From: Pseudanabaena sp. PCC 6802
Lineage (GTDB): Bacteria; Cyanobacteriota; Cyanobacteriia; Pseudanabaenales; Pseudanabaenaceae
Reading direction: 5' to 3'
Length of the DNA stretch: 64,000 nucleotides
Assembly (NCBI RefSeq): GCF_000332175.1
Contig: NZ_KB235914.1
Coordinates: 875,966-939,965, forward strand
The notes beneath the pieces were generated by a model. That model saw nothing but the letters and a program-made list of their open reading frames with translations. It was not told where the DNA came from and made no database searches. How positions within the stretch are numbered: the first letter of the stretch is position 1; each line of letters opens with the position of its first letter. Of this stretch, positions 43,440-52,929 are shown piece by piece. The position numbers were made by a program, and so were the translations under genes.

Positions 43440-44294
43440 TTAAAACAGCCCGGATTCGGTTAGAGCCTGCTGCAAAGGCTCTGTTACGCCTATGGTATTT
43501 GCCCACCCCCACAGATAACTAAAATCCAGGCTTTCACCCTGCAACTTCATCACCCCTAAAATATCGCGCCATTGCTTTTGCGACTCGTTTCTGGTCATCT
43601 TAAGCCAAACTAGCTTTTGCAGAATAATGTCCTCAGCCGAACAAAGATAGAAAGCAGCATCTGTTTTATCTTGAGACTTATAGAGTAAACGACGTGACAT
43701 CTTAGAGCGGGAGAAAGCATCATTTCTCAGAATAAAGATATCGGCTTTTTCGATTGTGGCTTGATGAATAGTATTAAAAGAAGAAGTTCTACCTGATAGA
43801 GCGTCATCAACTGCTACATCGCTGATATAAAACTCTCCCGACATCTCATTAATTAATAAATCGGCTTGCGATCGCGTCAGATCCGCTACTAGATCTAGAT
43901 CTTCCGTTGCTCTTATCTCTCCCTGTAACGAACTAGCAACCGAACCGCCTACATAGTAGGGAATAGCCAATCTATCGAAAATTCGAGCGATCTTTGCTGC
44001 CAGCCACAGAGCATCTTCTAGCATTAGTTCTCCATCATAGTTAGTGTCAGTCATATGATTAACTCTTTCTTGCCATGCTCTGCGCCTGATGTAATGCTGA
44101 CGGATTGTGCGACCGTTCGCATGGGGGAAGTCGTGCTGAATGCCAAGTAAAGCATATTGGTGGCATTTCCAGTTGGCTCTTTGAACGAGTTGTCCGCGTT
44201 CGGTCATTGTTTTATGCCGCAGCAGGTCAAACAGCACTAGCTCGGCTTCGACGCTGGTATCGGCTGACTGGGTTTTGTATCCTACGGGCGGCAT
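43440..44294 (-). CDS. Nucleotidyltransferase-fold protein with extra N-terminal domain
   Basis: A 284-residue protein. Residues 1-80 (VGYKTQSADTSVEAELVLF...) form a small helical domain I do not recognise. Residues 81-284 are nucleotidyltransferase-like of the AbiEii/DUF1814 kind: YYVGGSVASSLQGEIRATEDLDLVAD places a Gly-Gly-Ser at 116-118 and the acidic pair Asp132/Asp134, here quoted in parts (GGSVASSLQG; ATEDLDLV). The C-terminal region contains EDIILQKLVWLK. An in-frame ATG at 44054 would give just the second domain. It starts 4 bases after the preceding membrane-protein gene and is probably cotranscribed. Confidence 0.6.
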   Translation of the reverse strand: MPPVGYKTQSADTSVEAELVLFDLLRHKTMTERGQLVQRANWKCHQYALLGIQHDFPHANGRTIRQHYIRRRAWQERVNHMTDTNYDGELMLEDALWLAAKIARIFDRLAIPYYVGGSVASSLQGEIRATEDLDLVADLTRSQADLLINEMSGEFYISDVAVDDALSGRTSSFNTIHQATIEKADIFILRNDAFSRSKMSRRLLYKSQDKTDAAFYLCSAEDIILQKLVWLKMTRNESQKQWRDILGVMKLQGESLDFSYLWGWANTIGVTEPLQQALTESGLF

Positions 44295-44298
44295 ACTG

Positions 44299-46257
44299 TT
44301 ATGTCGATCGCGTCGAACTATCTATCTCTTCTACTTTAGCCTCTGGGATGAACGATCGCGATACCTGTTTGGGCAGAGCCAAAAAGGCGAAATTGCGGCG
44401 CCACCCAATGGCAGTTATGACTAATGCTATGACTGTAATGCCACTACCGATCCAGTCAGAGAGCGTGCCCAGGTAACTCACCTCCACCAGATGTTTCCCG
44501 GCTGGCACGGTCACCTTTAGCTGTCCCATTTGCGTCACCTCTAGGGGCACAAATTTGCCATCAATTTGGACAAACCAGGCAGGATAATAAAGCATCCGCA
44601 ATAACAACTCCGCAGTCGCTGGAGCGTTAACTGCAAACCGTCGAAATCCATATCCCCACTGCAAAATTTGGACATCGGCTACGCTACCTGATGCGACAGA
44701 AACTAATGGTTGATTGCGTGGAGGCGGGATGGGAAAACTTCTAGAGATATCAGTGCGATATTCTGGGACATCGCCCAGGGCAACACCGTCCGCATATAAC
44801 CTGTGCCAATCGAAGAAAGGCTGGCTGCTACCGTCGGTATTTGGCTCGATCGGGAACCGTTTCTGCATAATTGCCGCCTCAAATTTATTGAGGAATGCTC
44901 CATCATACCAAGCCCGATTTGCGAGTTGATTGGTAATCCTAAACTGTAGGATTGAAAGTAGAGCGATGACTGTGACGATCGCTACCTGCTTGAGTTTGGG
45001 TTGCCAATTCCCTTTTGCGATCGCGATTTGGAGTTTGTATAGGAGATAACCGCATAGCAGGGGCACCGTCACGACTGTAATGGCAAACCAGCGCCACGAA
45101 AATTGGATGCGCTCTAGTAATAAATGGGATAATGGATAGAGCCAGCCCAACACGTCCGTCATCATCAGAATTGCCAAAATACTGCTCGGCAACCAGAAGC
45201 GAAAACCTGCCTCTAAAATGGGATCGATTGCGGGATCGGATTGATTTGACGTACTGGTAATAGATTCAGTGATGCGATCGCGATCGCGCCAAACGCGATA
45301 TAACCACCAGCCACTCGCCAGAGCGATCGCGGCGATTGCACTCCACCACACGGGTAAGAGGACGGGATCGAACCAGTGATCGGAAAATTTGGGATGTAAG
45401 GATAGAACGCCATCCACAATCAGGCGATTTTGCGGGCGATACTCGGGATCTTCCGTCACGAATTCGATGTAAACAAAGCTTTGATCCAGTAGAACGGGTA
45501 GCAGGAAAAACGCCGTACAACCAAATGCCAGTATGGCTCCGCTGTAACAGCGCCTGACATTAACTCCCAAAGAAGCGCTCGGGGAAGTGCGATCGCTCAT
45601 TACCCAGGGATAAAAGACCCACACAATCGTAAATATCACCAGCGTGGGCAGATGAGACAGCGCCATCAAGCCATAACTGATAATTAAAGCCAGCAGCGGA
45701 TAGCGGCGCTCTGGCAAGTCAAGCGCGCGCTGTGTTGCCCACAGTACCCAAGGGATAAACACAATACCCCATACCTCCGCGATCGCGGCGCGATGGTACA
45801 TATCCACCGCCAGATAGGGTGACATCATCCCCAAACCGCTAACGACTACAGACAGCCACACTGGGAAAAAGCGACGACTGTAAAGATATAAACCCAAGCC
45901 CAAAATGACAGCAGCCAGCCACATGCTGGCAATTAAAGAACCGAGCAGGTTAAACCCCAACACCCGAAACGGTAAAGTCATCACCATGCAGATGGGTGGA
46001 TAAAAGGCAAACGTGGCATTACCAAAGCCAAAATTCGATGACTCCAGCCAACGGGGATAGAACTGCCCGCCCAAAAACTGCTGCTGATACTGAAATGCCC
46101 AACTGAGGTTAAATTTAGTCGAGTGCCCGATCGGGTAGTTGCGCAAAAGCATGGGCGCGATCGCGAGCAGGGCAACAATCGCGATCGCCGATGCAACAAC
46201 AATGTAATGTGGTTTGTAATTTGTTTTCAGTTCCGATCTAGCGCTAGTGTCATTCAT
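44299..46257 (-). CDS. Multispanning membrane protein, PTPS-related GT-C-like family
   Basis: A 652-residue integral membrane protein with about 11-13 hydrophobic helices. The extracytoplasmic segment FNLSWAFQYQQQFLGGQFYPRW and the arrangement fit the 6-pyruvoyl-tetrahydropterin-synthase-related membrane family (PF10131), which belongs to the GT-C-like/YfhO-like group; the quoted part is QYQQQFLGGQFYPRWLES. The C-terminal ~100 residues are an extracellular beta domain (VEVSYLGTLSDW) before a last helix. It probably transfers or flips sugars on lipid carriers. ATG 46257 is preferred; an upstream 27-codon frame (46333-46250) overlaps it by 8 bases and may couple translation. It heads an operon with the nucleotidyltransferase-like gene. 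Confidence 0.75.
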   Translation of the reverse strand: MNDTSARSELKTNYKPHYIVVASAIAIVALLAIAPMLLRNYPIGHSTKFNLSWAFQYQQQFLGGQFYPRWLESSNFGFGNATFAFYPPICMVMTLPFRVLGFNLLGSLIASMWLAAVILGLGLYLYSRRFFPVWLSVVVSGLGMMSPYLAVDMYHRAAIAEVWGIVFIPWVLWATQRALDLPERRYPLLALIISYGLMALSHLPTLVIFTIVWVFYPWVMSDRTSPSASLGVNVRRCYSGAILAFGCTAFFLLPVLLDQSFVYIEFVTEDPEYRPQNRLIVDGVLSLHPKFSDHWFDPVLLPVWWSAIAAIALASGWWLYRVWRDRDRITESITSTSNQSDPAIDPILEAGFRFWLPSSILAILMMTDVLGWLYPLSHLLLERIQFSWRWFAITVVTVPLLCGYLLYKLQIAIAKGNWQPKLKQVAIVTVIALLSILQFRITNQLANRAWYDGAFLNKFEAAIMQKRFPIEPNTDGSSQPFFDWHRLYADGVALGDVPEYRTDISRSFPIPPPRNQPLVSVASGSVADVQILQWGYGFRRFAVNAPATAELLLRMLYYPAWFVQIDGKFVPLEVTQMGQLKVTVPAGKHLVEVSYLGTLSDWIGSGITVIALVITAIGWRRNFAFLALPKQVSRSFIPEAKVEEIDSSTRST

Positions 46258-46597
46258 TAATCGCAATTTCTAAAACTGTGAGGTTATTTGTATTAGGGGC
46301 AGCATCCAGGCGCAGGGTAAAATCAATAGCCATAATTAATAATGTGCTGAAACCTAGCCCATTTATTAAAGAGTACTCTGTAAAGTTTTCCCAAATTAGA
46401 ACATTGTAAGTACAGTTATTTGACAGTTTATACGGGCAATGCTAAAAGCAATGTACGCTCGTGCCAATTTTTATAGAGGTTTTGCGCTTAGATTATCAGT
46501 AATAAAATCATAGCGTTTATCCATCGGTCGATTTAAGTTGGGGATCGTTACACCGTAGCCCTCTCTGTGCTTGAGTTTCTTAACATGGAGTTAAGTT
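46258..46597. other. Divergent intergenic region
   Basis: A 340-base gap between two divergent membrane-protein genes. The only frame of note is a 27-codon minus-strand leader frame (46333-46250) running into the PTPS-related gene. No repeat element of the families described here, RNA gene or clear promoter pair is seen. Confidence 0.5.
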
Positions 46598-48382
46598 ATG
46601 ACTGCTTTTAATTTAACTTTTTTATTCGCAGGTTTTTTGATAGCCACAGCCCTGTGCGTATTTGTTTTTAAATTAGTTGCTAAATGGGACATTCTGGATC
46701 GATTAACTGAGAAGCTACTAGTTGCAATATTGCCAGTTCCCTTGCTAATCGTCACTGGTTGGATATTCAACGATATTCTCGGCTCGTCTTGGGAAATGTG
46801 GAATGGAGCGCGCCTCGCTCCCACGATTGGTTTAGTACATGGCTATAAGCTTTATTACGGTATCGATCCGGGGCCTATACTCGGCACTGTATACACGCCT
46901 TTGAATTATTTAGTCTATTTACCAGCCGCGATCGCTTCATCTCCCACTGTGGCAATCTTGATTGGTATATCAATCGCTATGGCTTTCTATTTTCTGCCCG
47001 TGGCCTGGTTATTGCTGGGAGAGTATCTGGATACATATCGTAAGAAGGGGATTGCCCTGGCAAGCTTTGTGGGCTTTTGGTTTCTTATTTACTTAATCTA
47101 TGAGATTAGTGGGGGAGGGCTAGCTTCGATTTTTAGTGCGATTTGTTATTTTTCTGCACCTTTACTATGGCTGAATTCCAAGCTTTTGCTAGAAAAATGC
47201 AGAGCAGTAATCTTTGGAATTTGGGGGTTCGCACTTTTTTGCTTATTTACATACTATTTCGAGTCTCTAGCAGGTGTCTTGCGCCTCCATGCCGATGCTC
47301 CTGCCCTAGGAATTAGCGCTTTAGCCGGAGCGGCTCTCTATTTCCGCGATGAGAAAAATAACTTTCGAGCGCTGGCAATTTCAGCAACTGTAGCGATCGC
47401 GGCATTTTGGACAAAACAACAAGCTTTGCCGTTAATTTTTGGTCTGAGTACCTACGTGTATTTGGCAGATGGCAGGCGTTGTTTCTGGCGTTATTTAGCT
47501 TGCCTGGGAGTAGCGGCTGTCAGTATATCTACCGTATTACTGCTCGTTTTCGATCCAAAGCAGTTGATTCTTAATGCTTTTACATTTCCCAGTAATTTAC
47601 CTTTAACTGGCGAACCTAAGGAAGTCTTGTTCAATGCTTTTAGGGAAATCGTGCAGCAGTCAATTCTATTCGTGACGATCGTAGCTTTTCTCGCACCCCA
47701 CTTAAATCCACCAGTGAGAGAAGATCGGCTGCTATCGTGGCTGATTTACAACCGTTGGGCAATGTTTTTAATCGTCGCCTTGTTCGCGATCCCAAGTGCC
47801 TTATTAGCTCGCACTAGAATAGGCGGCAATTTTAACAATCTCTCTTTTACGGTCTACTTTATTGCGATCGCAGCAATTCTGGCGATCGTCAAAGCAGCTT
47901 CTATGCCGGAATTGCAGCGTTCCGTGCAAACTGTGGTTCTGTGTTTGTCCGTATGCCTGTTACTAATTCATGTCCCCTTAACTGTTAATACTTTCAACAC
48001 CTTGCCCAATCAGAAAGCTATTTTAGCTACCAATCCCCAGGAATATTTCTATCGATACGCTAAAGCAAATCCCGGCAAGGCGTTTTTCCCTTGGGTACCT
48101 TTAGCTAATGTCATGGGAGAAGGAAAGCTATATCACTTCGACTATGGAGTTACGGACAGGATCCTCTCTGGAGGTGAGGTCAGCGAGCAAGCATTTCGCG
48201 CGGGCATTCCGAAGGATATGAAATTCCTGGTTTATCCCGCTGCTATTCCTTCCCACATTGGCAATGTCGAAGAAACTGGGGTAATGAAAGCAGTCCGTAA
48301 ATATTTGCCCGATGTGTCTAAGTCGCCAGTTGAGTCAACGGAGATTAAGTTGCCAGGGTGGCAAGTTTATACCTCACCCTAA
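46598..48382 (+). CDS. Multispanning membrane protein, probable GT-C glycosyltransferase
   Basis: A 594-residue protein with about 12 transmembrane helices. A GDPG-like stretch (YYGIDPGPILGTVYTPLNYLVYLPAA, quoted as YYGIDPGPILGTVYTPLNY) after the second helix resembles the first luminal loop of GT-C enzymes, where an acidic residue binds the polyprenyl-phosphate sugar. The C-terminal 90 residues are soluble (ATNPQEYFYRYAKANPGK). A GGAG ribosome-binding site precedes the ATG. It heads a plus-strand run of three genes. Donor and acceptor are unknown. Confidence 0.7.
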   Translation: MTAFNLTFLFAGFLIATALCVFVFKLVAKWDILDRLTEKLLVAILPVPLLIVTGWIFNDILGSSWEMWNGARLAPTIGLVHGYKLYYGIDPGPILGTVYTPLNYLVYLPAAIASSPTVAILIGISIAMAFYFLPVAWLLLGEYLDTYRKKGIALASFVGFWFLIYLIYEISGGGLASIFSAICYFSAPLLWLNSKLLLEKCRAVIFGIWGFALFCLFTYYFESLAGVLRLHADAPALGISALAGAALYFRDEKNNFRALAISATVAIAAFWTKQQALPLIFGLSTYVYLADGRRCFWRYLACLGVAAVSISTVLLLVFDPKQLILNAFTFPSNLPLTGEPKEVLFNAFREIVQQSILFVTIVAFLAPHLNPPVREDRLLSWLIYNRWAMFLIVALFAIPSALLARTRIGGNFNNLSFTVYFIAIAAILAIVKAASMPELQRSVQTVVLCLSVCLLLIHVPLTVNTFNTLPNQKAILATNPQEYFYRYAKANPGKAFFPWVPLANVMGEGKLYHFDYGVTDRILSGGEVSEQAFRAGIPKDMKFLVYPAAIPSHIGNVEETGVMKAVRKYLPDVSKSPVESTEIKLPGWQVYTSP

Positions 48383-48538
48383 ATGGCGCGATCGCTGCCT
48401 GATTGAGATCTTTATCTAATGAGGTTTACGGGAGAAGATGCATCTATTTTTGAGAAAGTGGGTAAAGTCACTGCTAAACATTTAACATAATCAAGTTTAG
48501 GTAGTGCGATCGAGCATATTATTAGGGGTTCATTACTC

Positions 48539-49834
48539 GTGGTACAGCTAAAGTTACAGCTAAATAAGGCATTACAGATAGCGAAAGACTCGCGCTTACA
48601 GCAAGTTCTGCTGTTTACGTTCAACCTCAAACTCATATTTCTAGGGTTTGCCAATGCTCTGTTTGACTTTGCGTGGGCGCAACCTATTCTCGGTCATACG
48701 ATCGCTGACATGTGGTATTGGGTTGGTTTCTGGCAAAAGACACAAAAAGGCTTAGTCCCCTATGTAGATTTTGATTATGTCTACCCACCACTTTCAGGTC
48801 TGCTCTACTGGTTCTTGGGGAATTTTATCGACCTGACTGAGGGTAGGTGGAAGTCGATTCTATTTACGCATGGCGCGTTCATGTCGCTGCTGGATGTAAT
48901 TAACGCTGGGTTAATCTACTTAATTTTGAAAGAGATTAACCCCAAACGCGCCAGGCTTCTGGCAATTTTATTTGCGGCATCCCTAACCAGCCTGTTTCTT
49001 GCCCCTGTTCGTTATGAATCAGCCGTAGTGACCTTTGCCCTGATTGGCTATTGGTTTCATCTCAAAGACAAGCCATTCTGGGCTACGTTTTTCTGGTCGT
49101 TAGGATGCTGGCTCAAGTGGTATACCTTCTTCTTTATCATAGCTGCCGAAGTTAAAGCTTTCTGGATCGACAAAAAACGCAGTCAATGGCTGCAAACTAT
49201 AATTACCTTCACAGCTATAGCGGTTTTACTAAACCTTCCCTTCATGCTAGCCTGCTGGAGCAAAAACGGTAATTTGAACAACTGGCTCACTACTTACACA
49301 TTTCACACCTCGCGACCGTTCTCTTGGGATACGCTACTGGGCTTGGGGGTACTGTGGTTTGGGAATCCCCCCTTGGAAGGTCTGGCAAACAACAGCACGG
49401 TCATTCTCATGACTCTAGCGATCGTACTCAGACCCGAATTAAAACTTGAGTATAAAGGGGTACTGATATGCATTGCCTCTATCTTTTTTAATCGCATCTA
49501 CTCGCCACAGTTTCATCTCTGGTTCTATCCATTTTTAATGTTTGTGATAGCACAGGAAACTGATAAAAGATGGCGGTGGTTTCTGTGGCTTTATCTGGTA
49601 GTAGATTTGATTAACGTGATTGTCTTTCCCATCTCGTTTGCCTACGCGATCGAAGAAATGAAGGGACTTGGCGCTCTATTTGCCAGAGAAAAGGGCAAAA
49701 TTTGGACAGTTGTTTATACGCTGTCAATTATTAGCCGTACGTTCCTATTGGCTGGAATCTCAGGTTTAATTTTGCGTACTCGCTACCGACCCGAAGAACA
49801 GTCAACCCAGTTGGCTCTTGATTTGCAGTCCTGA
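48539..49834 (+). CDS. Membrane glycosyltransferase, GT87/DUF2029-like
   Basis: A 431-residue membrane protein with about 10 helices, starting at GTG with an AGGGG ribosome-binding site. After the first helices it has VPYVDFDYVYPPLSGLLYWFLG, quoted here as YVDFDYVYPPLSGLLYW, with the acidic-aromatic pattern of GT-C active-site loops (DxD-like FDYVYPP). This fits GT87-type alpha-mannosyltransferase-like proteins. It is between another membrane GT and the methyltransferase gene on the same strand. Confidence 0.7.
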   Translation: MVQLKLQLNKALQIAKDSRLQQVLLFTFNLKLIFLGFANALFDFAWAQPILGHTIADMWYWVGFWQKTQKGLVPYVDFDYVYPPLSGLLYWFLGNFIDLTEGRWKSILFTHGAFMSLLDVINAGLIYLILKEINPKRARLLAILFAASLTSLFLAPVRYESAVVTFALIGYWFHLKDKPFWATFFWSLGCWLKWYTFFFIIAAEVKAFWIDKKRSQWLQTIITFTAIAVLLNLPFMLACWSKNGNLNNWLTTYTFHTSRPFSWDTLLGLGVLWFGNPPLEGLANNSTVILMTLAIVLRPELKLEYKGVLICIASIFFNRIYSPQFHLWFYPFLMFVIAQETDKRWRWFLWLYLVVDLINVIVFPISFAYAIEEMKGLGALFAREKGKIWTVVYTLSIISRTFLLAGISGLILRTRYRPEEQSTQLALDLQS

Positions 49835-49847
49835 TTTACATATTGCC

Positions 49848-50549
49848 ATGTCTAACGCCCAAACTTTCTGGCTGGAAAATCTCAAACTAGCAGATAACTA
49901 CAATAATTGGATCTTTGCGCAGATATTGCCTCACTTAGGTAACTCCGTGATGGAAGTTGGTTGTGGCAACGGGAACTTCACAGTTTTACTAGCCGAGCAT
50001 TGCGATCGCGCGATCGCCGTAGATATGGACACCAGCTATGTCGCCCGCGCAAAATCTCGCCTGGCTCATAAGCCAAATGTCAATGTCATACAAGCTGATA
50101 TCACTCAGACCCACTGGCGATCGCAATTCGACTCTAAGTTTGACTCTGTAGTGATGTTGGACGTACTGGAGCATATTGAAGATGACGTGGATTTGCTGCG
50201 ATCGCTTTCCGACTACCTGCAACCGGGCGGCAAATTGGTTGTCAAGGTACCAGCCCTGGAGTGGCTTTATAGTCCTATGGATCGAGAGATCGGTCACTAT
50301 CGGCGTTATAGTAAAGCCAGGCTCAGCGAAACATTTAACTCCGCCGGGTTTGCTAATCCCAGCATTTGGTATTTCAATATGGCTGGCATTCCAGGCTGGT
50401 GGTTCAATGGTAAAGTACTGGGTCGCACGACCCCAGGCACAGAGCAAGTCGGTTTATTTAACAAACTGGTGCCGATGTTTCAGGGCGTGGAAAACGTATT
50501 GCCAGTTCCCACAGGCCTGTCTCTTTATGCCGTGGGCACAAAGATGTAA
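49848..50549 (+). CDS. SAM-dependent methyltransferase
   Basis: A 233-residue class I methyltransferase. Motif I is VMEVGCGNGNFTVLLA, followed by IAVDMDTSYVARAK (ribose-binding acidic residue), VNVIQADITQ and the post-motif region FDSVVMLDVLEHIEDD. It is related to methyltransferases acting on glycans or small lipids. The ATG at 49848 is 14 bases after the preceding stop, so the genes are probably coupled. It could modify the sugar made or transferred by the neighbouring glycosyltransferases. The substrate is unknown. Confidence 0.85.
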   Translation: MSNAQTFWLENLKLADNYNNWIFAQILPHLGNSVMEVGCGNGNFTVLLAEHCDRAIAVDMDTSYVARAKSRLAHKPNVNVIQADITQTHWRSQFDSKFDSVVMLDVLEHIEDDVDLLRSLSDYLQPGGKLVVKVPALEWLYSPMDREIGHYRRYSKARLSETFNSAGFANPSIWYFNMAGIPGWWFNGKVLGRTTPGTEQVGLFNKLVPMFQGVENVLPVPTGLSLYAVGTKM

Positions 50550-50622
50550 TACCAATTCCCTGGGGCAGTGTCTTGTGCCTGCCCTAAACCTCTAGCAATT
50601 ACGAGAAATCTCCTACATGCTT

Positions 50623-51990
50623 TCATGAAACCCAAAGCCCATGAGTAAACCTATGTTCTAGCAATCCCTGCACGGCTAAAGAGAGCAGACTGAGAAGTAT
50701 TAACAAGAATGCAATTGGTATAGTCACCCGCTTTTGCTTAAACATCTGTGGGAAAGGTATAACTGTCAAGAGATAGGCGATCGCTAAGACGAGTAAAACA
50801 TAGGTAGGGAAAGAGTGGCGGATCATGCTGCCCAAAGCCCGATTTGCCATGCCTGTGGCTGAGATATAAAAGATCGTCCAGCTACAAAAATATAGACCCA
50901 AGCGCTGTTTCCAGGTCTGGTCTTTTTTAAGGGTGGCGATCGCGATCTCAACGAGCAGGCAAATGAGGAAAACACCCAGACTAAATGGGATAGTTAGACG
51001 ACTGAATTCATCGCTGTAGGGAAAGTGCAAGCCACCAAACTCTGCTAGTTTCAGGTCTGGATCTAGCCCCCGCGAAAATAATTTTGCCATCCATTGAAAA
51101 AACCACGGTCTGGATAACACAAAGTAGTCGGGAATGACCCACCAGCCATTGCGAGTGCTTTGCATGTAAAGATCCCAATAGCCAAATCGCCATTGACAAA
51201 AGACAAAGAACAGCAAACCACCCAGCATTGAAATAGCAGCGATCGCAAAATACTTGAGATTATCTTTCACCCAGACGCGCAGACCTGAGAGGCTCCACTG
51301 GGGCTTGGGTCGGTTAATTAAGGCAATCAAAGGGAAGAGAGCCAGTGGCAAGCCAACCAGTCGAGTGGCCGACATCATAAATCCACTAATTGCTGCCCAT
51401 ACCCAGGCTGACTTTTGGGGTGCATCTGTCCAATAAATCAGTCCCATTAAACTGACCAGGAATAAAGGCTCGGAATAGGCGGCAACTAAGTAAAACGAGC
51501 CTGGATGTACTAGAATCGCCACAATGCTACCCACGACGAGCTGCTTGGGAATTTGCAGGCGATCGAATAACAATAGTAAATACGTCCAGAATCCCCAGCC
51601 TGCAAGCTGAGCTGTTAGCAATAAGGAGTGTTCTGTAGATAGTTTGAGAATTTGTTGAACCAGGAAAGCTAATGCTGGATAGCCAGGAAAAAAAGAAACA
51701 TTAGAATACTTCCCCCACTCGCTCATGTCCGGTGGAATCGTAGTGAAATATCCGTTATTAATGATATTGGCGTACCAGAGGCTGTCCCATTCAAATAATG
51801 TGAGATACGACTTAGCCAGCGAACTCCTGCCTGATAACCAGCACGCAACGGCTATTTGCAGCAAGGTAATGGCTAATGCCCACAAACTAGCTTGAACTAC
51901 TACTTTAGAGCTAATCTTAGCCCAGTTCGGCTTATTTGGATCGTTGGGATGGCTCGGCGATCGCAATGCAGAGTCTAATTTTGTTTCCAT
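50623..51990 (-). CDS. PIG-V/GPI-mannosyltransferase-like membrane protein
   Basis: A 455-residue membrane protein with about 10 helices. FEWDSLWYANIINNGYFTT followed by SFFPGYPALAFLV is the PIG-V type GT-C signature: the acidic WD pair after the first luminal loop and FFPxYP. Bacterial PIG-V-like proteins are mannosyltransferases using polyprenyl-phosphate mannose. It starts at ATG 51990 in preference to an upstream start. It is downstream of, and on the same strand as, the GT2 that could supply its donor. Confidence 0.8.
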   Translation of the reverse strand: METKLDSALRSPSHPNDPNKPNWAKISSKVVVQASLWALAITLLQIAVACWLSGRSSLAKSYLTLFEWDSLWYANIINNGYFTTIPPDMSEWGKYSNVSFFPGYPALAFLVQQILKLSTEHSLLLTAQLAGWGFWTYLLLLFDRLQIPKQLVVGSIVAILVHPGSFYLVAAYSEPLFLVSLMGLIYWTDAPQKSAWVWAAISGFMMSATRLVGLPLALFPLIALINRPKPQWSLSGLRVWVKDNLKYFAIAAISMLGGLLFFVFCQWRFGYWDLYMQSTRNGWWVIPDYFVLSRPWFFQWMAKLFSRGLDPDLKLAEFGGLHFPYSDEFSRLTIPFSLGVFLICLLVEIAIATLKKDQTWKQRLGLYFCSWTIFYISATGMANRALGSMIRHSFPTYVLLVLAIAYLLTVIPFPQMFKQKRVTIPIAFLLILLSLLSLAVQGLLEHRFTHGLWVS

Positions 51991-52156
51991 GTTCGCGTAG
52001 TTCTTCCTATCAATCTCAATAATTCCACAATTGTTAAGATTAGCGATCGGGATCGCACGATTTAGTTGATGTGCTTTATTTACGAGCATTATGGCCAGGT
52101 TTAGCTAAAAGTTGTCGCTTTTTATGGATAGAGTTCCGACAAAACCTGCACCGACA

Positions 52157-52918
52157 TCAACTATCTGGCGTTTTCACTTCTGTATTCGTAATAGTATTAG
52201 CCAGAAGTGTTTGCGCTTGCAGAGGTTTGCGCGCCCAAAGGTTGTATTTCAAGATGCAATAAATTGCCCTGAACCCGTCTTTCCAGCCAATCTTCTTGCC
52301 CTCCTGATACGTGCGCCCGTAGTATGAAATCCCCACTTCATAAATGCGGCAGTCCATTTTGGCTACTTTAGCTGTAATCTCCGGTTCAAAGCCAAACCGC
52401 TTTTCCTCAATCTCAATTGCTTGAATGACTTCGCGGCGAAAGGCTTTGTAGCACGTTTCCATGTCTGTAAGGTTGATATTTGTAAACATGTTGGAAAGCG
52501 TAGTTAAAAACTGATTGCCCACCATGTGCCAGTAGTAGACCACGCGGTGCGGCTGACTGCCGACAAAACGCGACCCAAATACCACATCGGCTTTACCATC
52601 GACGATTGGTTGCATCAGCACGGGATACTCCTGCGGATTGTACTCCAGATCCGCATCCTGCACGATCGCTATATCCCCCGTTGCCAAGGCAAATCCCGTC
52701 TTGAGTGCTGCCCCCTTACCCATATTTTTGTCATGGAAAATCACCTTATCTACGATTGGCACGATCTGGTCTGCTAATATTTCCCTGGTGCCATCGGTAG
52801 AACCGTCATCCACTATGATAATTTCGCAGTTTTCTACAGGTGATGCCTTAATCGCTTTTACGACCGTAGAAATCGTTTTAGCTTCGTTATAGCACGGTAC
52901 AATGACGCTTAGCTTCAT
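52157..52918 (-). CDS. GT2 family glycosyltransferase, polyprenyl-phosphate mannose synthase-like
   Basis: A 253-residue GT2 enzyme close to DPM1/DPG synthase: SVIVPCYNEAKTISTVV, VDDGSTDGT, QDADLEYNP (catalytic DAD) and the downstream RRExIQAIEI-type KAFRREVIQAIEI and GFEPEITAKVAK segments. It has no C-terminal membrane helices, as in bacterial Dpm1-type enzymes. It should make polyprenyl-phosphate mannose (or glucose), the donor for PMT and PIG-V-like GT-Cs nearby. Its start is only 11 bases from that of the divergent membrane protein gene, so their promoters overlap. Confidence 0.88.
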   Translation of the reverse strand: MKLSVIVPCYNEAKTISTVVKAIKASPVENCEIIIVDDGSTDGTREILADQIVPIVDKVIFHDKNMGKGAALKTGFALATGDIAIVQDADLEYNPQEYPVLMQPIVDGKADVVFGSRFVGSQPHRVVYYWHMVGNQFLTTLSNMFTNINLTDMETCYKAFRREVIQAIEIEEKRFGFEPEITAKVAKMDCRIYEVGISYYGRTYQEGKKIGWKDGFRAIYCILKYNLWARKPLQAQTLLANTITNTEVKTPDS

Positions 52919-52929
52919 CTGCGATACCA

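Noticed and set aside
46250-46333. A 27-codon frame overlapping the start of the PTPS-related membrane protein gene
   Set aside because: It could be a coupled leader peptide, but it is short, shows no ribosome-binding site and cannot be distinguished from chance, so it is mentioned only in the gap entry.
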